This document shows, one piece after another, positions 24,801-36,665 of a DNA stretch of 64,000 nucleotides. The position numbers were made by a program, and so were the translations under genes. Source of the DNA: Sipunculus nudus (Eukaryota > Annelida > Sipuncula > Golfingiida > Sipunculidae). The stretch spans positions 96,339,642 to 96,403,641 of the forward strand of contig CM049306.1 in NCBI GenBank assembly GCA_026874595.1, written 5' to 3'. The notes below the pieces were generated by a model that saw only the letters and a list, made by a program, of their open reading frames with translations, did not search any database and was not told where the DNA came from. Position 1 is the first letter of the stretch. Each line of letters opens with the position of its first letter.

Positions 24801-26448
24801 CCACCCAGCAGGGATATATCAGAGGACATGAAGGTCCATGTATATGTAATGTATGGACGAGTTTGAAATAGTCCTTGTATGGGATCTGTCATGCATGCAC
24901 AAAATATGACCTCCAGTCACACAACCTATGGTACACAGAGACATGTGGACTTTGTGAACTCACAACACAGAACCATAACAAGGTGTTTAAAAGCCATATG
25001 GAAGGTACTGAGACTGTGTGCTGGGATGGTTTTGCTGGGAAACTTTTATATAAAGCCAGACTGAACTGAAAGTGTGAAAATAAAGAATAATCATAATATT
25101 GTTCCTCATTATGTCTTTTTAAGGATTTGCTTCTCATTTTTGTAAAGAGCAAACAAGAATAGGGACTCAACAAATGGTTGTTATTTTGAGGTGGTTGCTT
25201 AACAGAGGTGGTTGTTAGGTGTGGTTTTACTGTACATATGTTTTAGGTGAGACCATGAACTCAGCTGTTCAGTATGGGAAGTGAGAGCTGGTAAATGGTT
25301 AACAATGATATATTGAGGAAGTAGTCATGCTTTGCGCCCTTGCAGCATGTGACAAAAGATAATAAATACTATTTCATTTGGTGTATTGAAATGTCATATG
25401 CTCCAGAGCATGGGGAACAAACTAAAGGCCAATTTCTGTTCTCCAAATGTGGTTTTATATTCCTGAGATATTGGGCCTTAACTCCTGTTTATTTAAGCCC
25501 TAGCATAGAGACAGTAAATTTCTGTAGGCCTTCCTCAGGATGTAGCCACGTACCACTTAAGAGTGCCTTAATTATTTCAGCAGACCCTGCTTTTACCATT
25601 ATATTCTTGCTGAGTACACTACGTCCTTCCACCTGTGATATAAATCAAGACTTCCTTTTTTGTGTATTTCTGTGTCCTGTGACTGTTACTTTCAGCAATG
25701 GTCATATTTCATGGACACTCCACCTATCTATTTATCCTGTTTGAGCTTAGGAAAGTGTGAATAAATTAAATTGTTGATTGTTATTTATTTCAAGTCTTCT
25801 TTGCAGGTTCCTTGAATTTCTTTAAATGATTCCTTGTTTTTGCATATATACTGAGTGTGTATTTCCCAGTGAATGGATAAAAACATTCAGTCAGGAAGGT
25901 TTAATGTGAGCTTTATATTATGTTTTTCCATGCATTTATAATCAGAGGGTCTCATATGCTGTACTTTCATCTGTCACTAAAATCTATGAAAATAAAGATA
26001 AAATGGAGAAAGCATGAATAGCAGTAGTCAGGAAAGTATAAGACTAGTTATAAAATGATGGTTGTTTGCCTGAGGATGTCCCTCTGTAACGGTGACACCG
26101 CACCAAGATGGCCCCAAGCAGATGACCAGTTATACAGCCAAAATTTAAATGGCTCCAGATGGATGACTTAATATATAATGCCTCTCTCTTTGAACACTTT
26201 CCTTTTTCTCTTATCATATAATGTATCCATAATTTCATTAATATTAAGAAGGTATTATTATCATTTTCATAATGATGTTTATTTGTAACAACTCTCATTG
26301 GATCTTTCATGTTTGCATGTCTGAAAACTGTAAACTTACTAAAACTACCATTACTGTTAAAGAAGTGACCGTTTGTTTGTGGTCAATCATAGGGTCATCT
26401 TGATAAATATAAATCTATGTAACTACACTTGATTCTTTTTTTTCTCAG

Positions 26449-26610
26449 GAAACCCCGACATCTGACTTTGCCAGCAACGGGGATCTGGATGTCTCAGAGC
26501 CTTCCACCCCAGGTTCACCTGTCAGACCATTTGAACCACTATTCAAGGTCAAGGTCACAGATCCAATCAAGGATGGAGAAATAGTTAAATACACGGTGAA
26601 AACAAACAGG
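26449..26610 (+). CDS. Sorting nexin exon 2: N-terminal leader and start of PX
   Basis: It follows a pyrimidine tract and TCTCAG, and is 54 codons in phase 0. Acidic, Ser/Pro-rich leader (DLDVSEPSTPGSPVRP), then the first PX strands (LFKVKVTDPIKD and VKYTVKTNR). The donor is GTAAGT. Confidence 0.9.
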
Positions 26611-27851
26611 GTAAGTACAGGTAGCCAGTGTAATACATTCTACAGCTGAGTGATAAAGCCAGCCAGTGAAAGGTACAGTTAAACAGTAACAAAACTAACA
26701 TAAGAAAATGACAGAAAAACAGAAAAAACAAACACGGTTTTCACAAGTCAGTGTAATACACCTTGCAGGTGCTTGATAGTAGAAAGTAACAAGTCAGCTA
26801 GTGGAAATGCACAATGATTTAGTGTATGAAAACATGACTAACATGAAAGTACACTGTAGCAGAGAAAAAGTAAAAATTAGAACAAAGAAATGAAGAAGGA
26901 ACAGTGAATTGAAAAGAAAAGTAAAGGAAGCTGATAAATCAGGACCAAACTTTTTACATGCTACAAATTTAATTACATCATTGATAACAGACCAGTTAAT
27001 GGGATCATTGCCTTTGTGTTCAAAATATTATAAGGACTATTGAAATAGCCTTTTTTTTTACAAATCTTTTGGAACGGGCGTAATTACCTTTGTCACATTT
27101 TTTATGACATAATGGTAACTATAGTGCCTCATACAGATCTGTCTGCTAAAATAAAAAAATAAATGCTGAAAAAGCTGTCAATCTTTGTAAAAGGATTTTG
27201 TATTAAACATTGGGTACCAATAATGTAGCCATTTAAAACAGGATAGCAAACAGTTTGACAATAAATAGGAAATAGGATTTGGAAGAATCTGTAATGATGA
27301 TCTTAATTATGAGCCCCATTCGGATGCTTACAGAATTCCAAATTGGCTTCCAAGTTTGAATCTACTCGGGTATAAAGTTAATGTCTAAGAGGTGCTGCCA
27401 TCTATCAACATTGTATCATACCCTGTCTTGCTTATGTATAAAAATGTTTCCTGGTGCTATGACCTGCACCTGAAGATTCAGTGAGGGAGGTATTGTTGGA
27501 TTTGATTATACTCAACAGAAATATTGATATAATATCTCACCTAATTTTGATTCCCAGCAAAATCTATGCATTTAAATGGAGTCAGGGGTTACAAGACTTT
27601 GGTGGTGCCATGATGACACAACAAAAATTTTATGGATAATCAGGAACTCATTATAAATATTACCCAATACAGTTTCTCATCTGAATTTAAATTCTCAGCA
27701 ATATTTGCACATACTTAGTGAGGTCAGTGAATACAAGACAGAAGGCTTGTATATTATGCATGTGTTTGGTGCTCTTGTTCAACTTGTTCACTTTGAGTAG
27801 CTAAAAATTATATTTTGTGTATGATGACTTGTGTTTGTTTGTTTGTTACAG

Positions 27852-27953
27852 ACAACAGGAGATGACAAGGAGTACACAGTTATAAGACAGTATGAGGATT
27901 TTGAATATCTTCATCATTGTATCATCACACAGACAATCATCAATGGACTTGTG
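27852..27953 (+). CDS. Sorting nexin exon 3: PX phosphoinositide site
   Basis: 34 codons between TTACAG and GTAAGA. It encodes EYTVIRQYEDFEYLHHCI; the R-x-Y-x-D-F motif carries the Arg and aromatic residue that contact the phosphoinositide head group in PX domains. Confidence 0.92.
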
Positions 27954-28485
27954 GTAAGATATTTCAACCTTAACTTTTCATCCTGTAGACATTAAGACAT
28001 CAAACCTGTCAAAAGTGACAAAACATACCTGTAACAATGTCAGATCAGTTGTCATTATAGACTTATTAATACACTCTAAATTATCAAAATGTTGCCAGTG
28101 ACAGGGTCTTGTGCCTTTTAGAGAAATACAGTATATTATTCCATTACTTGTATTGTGTTATGTTCTTGTTTAACTGATATTTTATGTATCTGATCAAACC
28201 AGCATACTTGCACCATATTACATATATATTGTACATATATATTATATTGTACCATCCTGCCAAAATAATTACTTTGGATAAAAATTTGTAAACTGTGAAA
28301 TAAAAAAAATTAAAATTGTTGAATGTACAGATTTTCATAAACCACAAGTTTCTTCTGAATATTACTGAATATCAAATACTCTTGATTTTGCGAATTGAAA
28401 TTCTTGTAAAACATTTAGTTGGATACAGTTTTCTTTTTGGACAGTTCCCCCGGTTAATTACTAATAAGGTAATTGACTCTTATTT

Positions 28486-30089
28486 TTTAGCTCAGCTGAC
28501 TGTAAGTCATCTGAGCTATAGCGATCACTCTTTGTCTGTCGTCCGTCCGGCCACCCGGCTGTCTGTCCGTTAACAAGGCACAAATTGTTACCACTGGACC
28601 TGGAATCTTCTAACTTTACATCCAGAAATGTCCATGGAAAATCTCCTTGGAAACCTGGAATTAGGTCTCAGTTACCCGTATTCTTCAAGCTCTGGGTACC
28701 CCCCCAGAATAATGGAAAATTTGATACAAAAGCTCAAGTATCTAAACAACTAATGCATTGATCACCATGATTCTTTGCATGGATATTAATCATGGAGTGT
28801 TTTTTTCAGTTTCTGGAGACTGGTGGTAACACCTGTATTTTTTTTCGAATTTTTTACGACTTTTTTTCTCTATTTTTGGGACCTCAAAAGAATCCGTCAT
28901 CTGTTAACAGGGCACAAATTGTAACCGCTGGACCTGGAATCTTCTCAATTTACATCAAGAGAGGTCCATGAAAAGTCTTCTTGGAAACCTGATATAAAAT
29001 CTCTGTTACCCACATTCTTTGAGCTATGGGGCTCCAAAGTACCCCCCAGAATAATGAAAAATTTCATTAGTATCTGAACAACTAATGCATTGATCACCAT
29101 GATTTTTTGCATAGATATTGATCATGAAGTGTTTCATCACTTTCTGCAGACTGGTGGCGCTACCTGTATTTTTTAAATTTTTTTCTCTCTTTTTTTTTGA
29201 GACCTTAAAAGATGCGGTCATCTGTTAACATGGCATAAATCGTAACAATTAGACATAGAATCTTCTCACTTTACATCCAGATATTGATCATGGAGTGTTT
29301 CATCAGTTTCTGCTGACTGGTGGCGCCACCTGTATTTTTTTTTTCATTTTTAACAATTTTTTTCTATATTTTGAGACCTTAAAAGATGCTGTCATCTGTT
29401 AACAGGGCATAAATCGTAACAATTAGACATAGAATCTTTTCAGTTTACATCCAAAGAGGTACATGAAAAGTCTCCATGGAAACCTGAAATTAGGTCTCTG
29501 TTACCCATATTCTCTGAGCTATTGGGCTTATAAGCACCCCAATCATAATTAAAAATTTGATACCAAAGCAGGGCACAAATCATAAACATTGGACCTTTAA
29601 TCTTCTAACCTAAAATCCAGGGAGGTCTATGAAAATCTCCTTGGAAACGTATATTTACGTCTCTGTTACCCATATTTTCTGAGCTGTGGGGCTTATAAAT
29701 ATAAGCATCCCTTAGACTAATTGAAAATTTGATGCCAAAGTAGGGCACAAATCATAACCTTTGGGCCCAGAATCTTCAAACTTGACATCCTGAGAGTTCC
29801 TCAAAAGTTATCCCCAGAAACCTGAAATTAGGTCACAGTGAACTATATTCTCAGAGTTTTGGGGTATGTTTGAGCACCCTAGAAATAATGCAAAATACAC
29901 ACAAATTGCCATTTTCCTCATGAAAGGTCCGTTGGTTTGTCATAAGATTTGTGCTTATGGGTCTTGATGAACTTAAGCTAATATGCATGAACAATGATGT
30001 CACCTACATTACCTTGATTAGTTGTCTGTGCAAGGATATATTGTCAACATGTCAGTTGGCTGAGCGTCATGACCCACGGGTCACTTGTT
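28486..30089 (+). mobile_element. Family A element, full ends
   Basis: It begins TTTTTTAGCTCAGCTGAC, TGTAAGTCATCTGAGC and GTCCGTCCGG, carries about four monomers including GGTGGCGCCACC at 29,319, and ends GGCTGAGCGTCATGACCC followed by ACGGGTCACTTGTT. It lies between sorting nexin exons 3 and 4. Confidence 0.8.
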
Positions 30090-30197
30090 ATCTTATGAAT
30101 TTTTCAGCCTTTGATTCTGTTCACTTTTTCACCTTTACTGTGTATTAATTTTGCTGCATATCTATTTTGTTGAGGATGTCAGTATCTGTCTCTCCAG

Positions 30198-30325
30198 GTA
30201 CCACCTTTACCTATAAAACCTATAGTAGAGGCCAAAGGTGCCATCAGCCAGTCCAAGAAACAACTTGGTAACTCAAAGGTGGTTATAGGTGATGGATATG
30301 ATAAAGACTGCAGAGGGTTGGAAAA
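30198..30325 (+). CDS. Sorting nexin exon 4: PX proline loop
   Basis: It follows TCTCCAG and encodes VPPLPIKP (the PX P-x-x-P membrane loop), a short linker, and GYDKDCRGLEK. The 30-odd-residue helical hairpin typical of SNX5/6 at this place is absent. Confidence 0.92.
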
Positions 30326-30744
30326 GTAAGGACACATCTACGTTATGTTACTCCTCACACAGATTCTCCAAGTAAATAATGTTCATGGTATAATCAGTGT
30401 CACTGTGTCAGGTGTTAACAAGTAGGGATAGCCACCAAGAAATACAACTATTCTCACCTTTAGACTGAGAAATTTACTTCTTAAAATAAAATTGGAGTTA
30501 GCTTTTTCTTATTGTTGCAAATTAAGCTTTGTCTACTCACAGACAGCTACAGAAATCAGCAGTGACATCACTTTGCCATATCAGTAAAAATGTGTTTTGG
30601 TTTAAGGAAAAGTTATTTGCAGATATCCTGTGAAAAAACAGTGTGTAAGCCATATCTCTATCATCTTTTACTATATACTGTTAATAAAGTTTTAGGACAG
30701 ACTTCTGTCATAGCAGTTTGATTTAACACTTTTTCTGTTTGCAG

Positions 30745-30820
30745 ATATCTGAAGTTATTAATAACACATTCAGTATTTGGAACAGACACAAATCTGGAAA
30801 GATTTTTGGTAGAAAAAGAG
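30745..30820 (+). CDS. Sorting nexin exon 5: end of PX
   Basis: It encodes YLKLLITHSVFGTDTNLERF, matching the PX tail pattern L-x-x-Y-L-x-x-L-x-x-H-x-x-x-x-x-D-x-x-L-x-x-F-L. Phases match exons 4 and 6. Confidence 0.92.
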
Positions 30821-31253
30821 GTAGGTATGCCTTTTGAATGATTATTTGGGATTTTTCAGTTATATAATTCAATTGAAACAGAAAAAAATCTGTATCAAAT
30901 ATCCTTAAAATGTTTTGGAAAAATGCAATACCCAGTAGTTAATATTGTTATGAACATATATTTTCTTTGGACAGGCTGTTTTTTTCAGTGTCTACCCAAA
31001 TGGTAATACTTGTTTTATATGCTTTTAAACTTTGTAGAAATTGTGAGCCTGTATATTTTCTGGATTTTATATAAACCTTACACACTATAACTCAGATTTA
31101 TAAGTATACTTTGTGGTGGTGTTAAATTTCATTTTAACAATCAAGACATATAAACAAAAATCATGTAGCTGAAGTTTTAGACATCTTGGTTTATAAGTTT
31201 CAGTGTACACTTGTAAGGTATAATTTACAATATTGATATTTTTTTCTCAACAG

Positions 31254-31337
31254 CCTGCAACCAGAGTTAGGGTTAAGAAAGGTTTATTGGGTAAATTCAC
31301 GAGTGCTGTTCAGGAAGCAAGGAAAGCAAATCACAGG
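31254..31337 (+). CDS. Sorting nexin exon 6: PX-BAR linker amphipathic segment
   Basis: 28 codons (VKKGLLGKFTSAVQEARKA). The basic, amphipathic G-L-L-G-K-F stretch resembles the linker helix that inserts into membranes in SNX-BAR proteins. Confidence 0.88.
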
Positions 31338-31790
31338 GTAAGTTGTAAGTCCCAAAAGTATGTTTCCTGAATGGTTTGTGTGTTTAAATTTACAAAATAT
31401 AGAGTAGGTTTAAATAAGGGCTGCATTTGTCAAATATTGTAACATTCAGATAAATGAAAAATTTAACAAAACTGTTTTAATTTTGTGTCCAGAGAAAATA
31501 TAAGTTGTAAATATTGAAAAGTGAATATATATTGTAAAGTGTTAATTCATCAGCTTACCAGTCTATATAATTCAACATTTCTTGTAATTTGATCTTCCAT
31601 CCCAAGTATATTATTGCAACAAGACAACAAATGAACATTGTGTCAACCTTACAGTTAACATCAGTGTAAATATGTTGTAGAAAAGTTTGTATGCATCAGT
31701 GCTGGAAAATAATATTCTGGTATGTTTTTGTATAAAAGACAGGAAGTCCCATGTTAGTTTATTTTGTCATTTGCATTTTTGTCAAAACAG

Positions 31791-31865
31791 GACATAGACG
31801 ATTATTTTGAGAGACAACGAGAAGTAGCATCAAACTATGCACAGGCGATGAAGGGTGTGTCTCAG
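31791..31865 (+). CDS. Sorting nexin exon 7: start of BAR domain
   Basis: 25 codons (DIDDYFERQREVASNYAQAM). The V/I-D-D-[FY]-F-E-x-x-R motif begins the BAR domain in the SNX5/6 group. Confidence 0.9.
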
Positions 31866-32409
31866 GTGAGTAAATTAATTCTCAAGTTTAACAAGAACCA
31901 AGCAAGAACAAAAGTCCCATCATACAACTTACATTTCACAAGGCATTTAAATTTAATTCTGTAAAACATATATAGTTTTGACAGCAGTCACACTCAGAGT
32001 ATTGTTTTCATTTTCTAAATGTACACAAAAATATGGCAGTTTAAGGATAGTCACAAAAGATGACTTAATTGAGTCATTATTTTGCCAGAGTGTTGTATTT
32101 GTGTACATCTATTACTTAATACTAATTTTTATTAGATTTACTTCATACCTCTTCATGTTCAGCTGTAGGAACAGTGTATTCTGTTCTTTATCATCTGGTC
32201 ATCCTTCTATCTGTTACCTTGATGATGATGGATGTAATATTAATTTGAATATTAGACAGATCAGACTAAGAACTAGTTAACCAAAACCTTTGGCACTCAT
32301 CATGACTTCATTCTTACAACAAACAGAACAACAAAGTGTTTTCACTGTTTAAACCTGTAAAATAGTTTTGAAATATTGTAAATAAAATATGGTTTTGTCT
32401 ATACTGCAG

Positions 32410-32440
32410 GAATTCTTCAACATGGTTTATGCACAGCAGA
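32410..32440 (+). CDS. Sorting nexin exon 8: 31-nt BAR micro-exon
   Basis: Bounded by CTGCAG and GTAAGT, it encodes EFFNMVYAQQ plus one base. It joins exon 9 in frame to read QQRVASSYGHL. Confidence 0.8.
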
Positions 32441-32940
32441 GTAAGTATTGTTATCACATTTTGGTTGTCATTGATATAAAAACTGTGTACAAGTAACCAG
32501 GAATCTTATGTAGTTATTACACCTGTTTTCAGGTGATTGTATACAACTTCAAGGTGGTGCTTTGTTATATTACAAAGCAGTATAATAATATAGTAATTAA
32601 TGAAATTTCATCATCAGAAACCACCCAGTTTCATGTAATATTGTACACCCACAGGTGGATTTAGTATCTTCAGCTGTTATTATGACTCTTAGAAACTTTT
32701 ATTGATTTATTTTAAACTTATTTTAACTTATTATAACCTATTATTTCATATTGTAACTTTAATAAAACTTCCTTTTATATCTCCTCTTTCATGAAACATA
32801 CATATATGATAATATAGGTTACATTGTATCAGTATGAATGTAGAGGATTATATTTTATATAATGATATTGATGATAAAGGCCAGGAATATCAGCTGATAT
32901 GATAATTAAAAGCTGCTGATTTTCCTTGTAATTGTTTCAG

Positions 32941-33025
32941 GAGTGGCTTCATCATATGGACATCTCTCCACAGCACTTAATTTGGGTGGAGGTTTTCAAG
33001 ATGAGGGAAGTGTTCAGGCAAATAG
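32941..33025 (+). CDS. Sorting nexin exon 9: BAR helix 1-2
   Basis: It encodes RVASSYGHLSTALNLGGG and then FQDEGSVQAN. It follows TTGTTTCAG and ends at GTAAGT. Confidence 0.88.
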
Positions 33026-33415
33026 GTAAGTCAGCTTGTATTTGTCCTGCAGTCTTCAATAAATCGGCATAGGTTCCTCTTACCTTAGTTCATTGGGAAA
33101 CATGGTAAAAACAAACAGTATTTTCAAAAATTGTTTGATTTAATATTTTCTTTTCAGTTTTTGCAGTGTGGAACATCTCTGTGCTCTAATCTTTAGATTT
33201 ACAATAACAAAATGATTCTTTGGGCCTGCAGAATGCATATGAACAGATTCCTTATCCAGGCCATGTCATAAATTTTTTCCCCATGTTTATTGTCTATATT
33301 TGCTCTATATTCAGTTTGGCACATCATTTACAGCTCATTTTAAAATATCTGTCAAACAGATTTCATCAATACCATAACTGTGCTGTTTGACTATATAGTT
33401 ATATTGTATTTCCAG

Positions 33416-33455
33416 GTTACTAGTCAAATTCAGTGAAGCACTGGATGATGCAAAG
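33416..33455 (+). CDS. Sorting nexin exon 10: BAR
   Basis: 40 nt encoding RLLVKFSEALDDAK (first R split). The pattern matches L-x-x-x-A-E-x-L-E-x-x of SNX5/6. Confidence 0.85.
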
Positions 33456-34372
33456 GTAATCTTTATAAAATCTTTTTTTTTATAAAACATAATCTCATGT
33501 GGCTGTATACTTTTATTCAATGACACATTATAAAAGAACACAGAATTAGGCCCCTAGCTTTGTTAAACAAATCAGACTATTGTACAAAAGAGTTTTCACC
33601 TGTGTATTTTATTAACTAAGGTTTTATATTTGTTAGCATTTCCCTTTCACAAAAAACGCATATGTTAAATTCTTGTGAACCAATAGGTGGTTGCAATATT
33701 TGTAAAGAAAATAATTTAGAAAATGGTCTATTTTGTTCAGACATATTGACTGAAGTTATAGGGTCAAGGACACCTTGTAACAAATTTTGATTAGATGGTT
33801 GTACCATATATATTGTAACATACAAAGTCACCTGAAAGATGTCACACAGTGCACTCACTTCATTCAGAAATATCCAGAAAGTGTGTATGAAATGTAAATT
33901 TTTACATTGAATATTCAGTACTCCATTGCTTGAGTGTTCTGTCATTTTCAGATATTGACCATAATTAGAAGTATAAATATTCTTTAGTATTTTCTATAAC
34001 AGTTAGGCCCCCAATTATGGAAGAGATTTTAGATGAATACTCTCAGGAGCAAAAGAATTTACTTCAGGAAGGATATTTATCAACCAGTAACAGTAATCAA
34101 ATACTTTGATATAACTTCATATGCAAAGGTATGCAAAGGGTGGGAGGGTTAATTTGAGATTATCTTTTTATTAGTGTTTTGTGAGGGTTAGCACACTCAG
34201 CTACTCACCATGTCATCTTCATACTCACAGTGTTCATCTTAATATACACCTGTCTCTCCTTAAGATTGTTTATATAACATCGAAAACTTCCATATTTCAT
34301 GTAGAGAGTCAAAGCTTAGATATATGTTTCCTGTTTATCTAGAATTAAACAAGTGTATGTATTTATTAACAG

Positions 34373-34459
34373 CACGGGCAAGAAGTAGAAAATGTTAATG
34401 ATGAGAACACCTTGGGCTTCCACCTAGAACTGTACAATGGTTATTCAGATGCCTTAAAG
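34373..34459 (+). CDS. Sorting nexin exon 11: BAR
   Basis: 29 codons (HGQEVENVNDENTLGFHLEL and then YNGYSDALK). Corresponds to the D-E-x-x-L-x-x-x-L-x-x-Y segment of the family. The next intron contains the nested gene at 35.9 kb. Confidence 0.88.
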
Positions 34460-35661
34460 GTAAGTAAATAGTTTATGGTGTATCAGTCTCTGTCCCTTAC
34501 ATGTGCTGACCCCTGTTGGCTAATTTTGTACCAAATCTAGTTGGAAACTTCCCACTATTCAAAAGTAAAAAAAAAACATCTATCAGTCTCATTCTTAAAC
34601 CATTCAATTCATATAAATTTGGCATGTCTGGCCTTTCATTTATTACCAGGAAATGTGTGGTACAAACTTAGCACTTTTAAATCTCCTTGACAATATATGA
34701 TTACAAATGTCTGAGGTACCATATAATTAGAACATGTTAGATATACATTATGATGATAGTTCTTTGTAAAAACTAATTAAGAGCTTAATGTGATGTGCAA
34801 AGAACAGCCCATGTACAATGAGGATGTACCTCAGATGTAAAAGTGTTTTATTCAGCATCATTTTCTAAAAACCTGAGATTCATAATAAAATATTTATAAA
34901 AATATTACAACACACAGTAATCTTTAACTTATATGATTTGAGCATATATCTGTCAGAGACTGTTCTTGTTTTATTCTGTTAAATAGAAGAAAAGTACAAA
35001 TGTAATAGGTCTTTACATAACCTTTTTTATTTTTAATATAATTTTCATTTCTGGGATAATTCTACATTACCTCTGGTTGAAGAGAAGAACAGCTTAAAAG
35101 TTTGTCAATTTCTGTGAGATATTAAAAACTGGTCATCATCATTATGACCTGATGACTGTTGCCACAAAAGATGGAAAATGATTTAAATTGAAAAAAACTT
35201 TGACTGTCAAATTAATGGTAATTTAGGTATACAATCATATGATTTTACCTGGAGCATGATTCTGATTCCAAAGTAGAGAATCTTATAAAGTCAATCTTCT
35301 GTTCCTCAGTTGACACAGATCAGGTTATAGAATTATGTACATTTGTTTTTAAGATGACAACAGCTGTCTCAGGAGTGACATTTCTTACAGACAAGTAATG
35401 ATGGTCAGCCTATCATGTGCAGAGGCATTATAAATATTGTCAAATTCAGTTAGTTAGGTACTGTCATCATTCATAATGCTTTGCTGATAAGTTCAGTCAG
35501 GCATGAAGAATCCCTGCAGAGGTCAGCAGGTATTAATTAGTTCCTGAGCCAGTGTGTATGATTGTGTGGTTCATCAAGTCATTCAAGCATGAAGTCAGTC
35601 AAGCATGAAATACTGAGACCAAGAGTGAGTGATCTGACAGCTGAAAGTGTCATTTATGCTG

Positions 35662-35834
35662 AGTACTTACTTTGATGGTACTCAGATTGTGTCAGGGAAG
35701 TACTCACATTATGTGTGTAAAGTACTCACTGTATGTCAGTGAAGTCCTCAGTGTGTTTAGTACTCACAGTATGTCAGTTAAGTACTCACATCATGTGTGT
35801 GTAAAGTACTCACACTATGTCAGTGAAGTACTCA
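35662..35834 (+). promoter_or_regulatory. Array of AGTACTCA motifs upstream of the nested gene
   Basis: AGTACTCA or one-mismatch forms start at 35,662, 35,677, 35,699, 35,721, 35,743, 35,759, 35,781, 35,805 and 35,827. Most spacings are 22 bp, about two turns of the helix. The array stops 16 bp before the TATA box. It may be a minisatellite, a set of transcription factor sites, or both. Confidence 0.7.
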
Positions 35835-35842
35835 ACTGCAGG

Positions 35843-35849
35843 TATAAAA
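35843..35849 (+). promoter_or_regulatory. TATA box of the nested intronless gene
   Basis: TATAAAA lies 60 bp before the ATG. A start site would be expected near GCTCAGAATC at about 35,866-35,875, leaving a leader of about 30 nt. Confidence 0.65.
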
Positions 35850-35902
35850 CATGAGCTGCTCAGTGCTCAGAATCATTGAGTAGATCTACTCAGGCAGACA
35901 AC

Positions 35903-36208
35903 ATGGCTCAAGTCCAAGTGAAGCAAGTCTATGACCAGATCATGCACATTTCTAGGAAGCTCAAGCTGGCCAAACAGCAGATGGTTCTGCTCAAAAAGGA
36001 GATTGAGCAGGCATCGTATCGTTACCAGCATGCCAGCAATGCCCGAGCTCTAGGTTTCCGCTACAGTCACCGTATACGACTGTCAGTGCTGCATGGACTC
36101 AGGAGCTGCTATCAGGAGTACTGTGTGAGACTGCGTGAGGAGGTGACCAAGCAACAACAGATACTGAGACAGCTGTGTCAAAAGTCTGTCAGCCGGCCTG
36201 TTGTGTAA
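35903..36208 (+). CDS. Nested intronless gene: small basic helical protein, unknown function
   Basis: 101 codons in one exon. The ATG is in strong context (ACAACATGG); the frame stays open a little upstream without another ATG. The base composition is near even while flanking introns are AT-rich, so real coding is likely. The protein is strongly basic and lacks a signal peptide or membrane segment. Residues about 5-43 (VKQVYDQIMHISRKLKLAKQ and on) and 75-95 look like amphipathic helices or coiled coil; between them is an Arg/Tyr/Ser-rich middle (ALGFRYSHRIRLSVLHGLRS). It ends S-R-P-V-V. It lies on the same strand as the host gene in the intron between exons 11 and 12. No family is recognised. 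A TATA box plus no intron fits a rapidly induced or germline gene, but that is only inference. Confidence 0.7.
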   Translation: MAQVQVKQVYDQIMHISRKLKLAKQQMVLLKKEIEQASYRYQHASNARALGFRYSHRIRLSVLHGLRSCYQEYCVRLREEVTKQQQILRQLCQKSVSRPVV

Positions 36209-36275
36209 GCAGCATGCATGCTGCTTCAACAGAGATACAAACTGATGGTCTGGAGTTAAACCTTCAAAACCACAC

Positions 36276-36353
36276 TTGTCCTTTTCAGGACCTTCAGCAC
36301 CACAATGGTCCTTTTTCAGGACCTTCAAACCACACTGGTCCTTTTCAGGACCC
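36276..36353 (+). repeat. Three hairpin-forming repeats in the nested gene's 3' region
   Basis: GGTCC-TTTTCA-GGACC type inverted repeats occur three times with a period of 30-31 bp, separated by CTTCAAACCACACT-like spacers, 70-145 bp after the stop codon. They would form stem-loops in the transcript. Confidence 0.65.
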
Positions 36354-36436
36354 TTACATATTCCAGGTCTTGTCTGTTGCATCCTTTCTTCCTCCTAACA
36401 TGTAATGGTTGGTCCCTGAGACAGGGCAATAGTTAT

Positions 36437-36442
36437 GTATTA
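36437..36442 (+). terminator. Candidate poly(A) signal of the nested gene
   Basis: ATTAAA about 230 bp after the stop codon. It is a common variant signal, but no transcript evidence is available. Confidence 0.3.
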
Positions 36443-36665
36443 AACTTCCTCATACTATGAATTTATCCATTTGTTAGGGGTTTGTAACCCTGAAAGCTTA
36501 TATCTGTGAACAAATGATATTCCCACCACTGTTGGAAATTTCAATGAATCCACATATATATATATATATCTCTGTGTGTTCAAGGATTTAGAAGGCAGTT
36601 ACCTGTGTGTGTAGGCATGTACCAATCATTGGTATTAATAGAATCCTGACGTGAATTTTTTGCAG

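Larger units (their letters stand above)
18655..26448. other. Sorting nexin intron 1
   Basis: It holds a possible SINE, two family A pieces, one family B piece and otherwise AT-rich DNA. Two adjoining minus-strand open frames at 24,264-24,800 look less AT-biased but match nothing I know. Confidence 0.7.

Noticed and set aside
25340-25744. 134-codon plus-strand frame in sorting nexin intron 1
   Set aside because: Long for this region, but composition is like the surroundings, no domain is recognised, and no promoter or splice context supports it.
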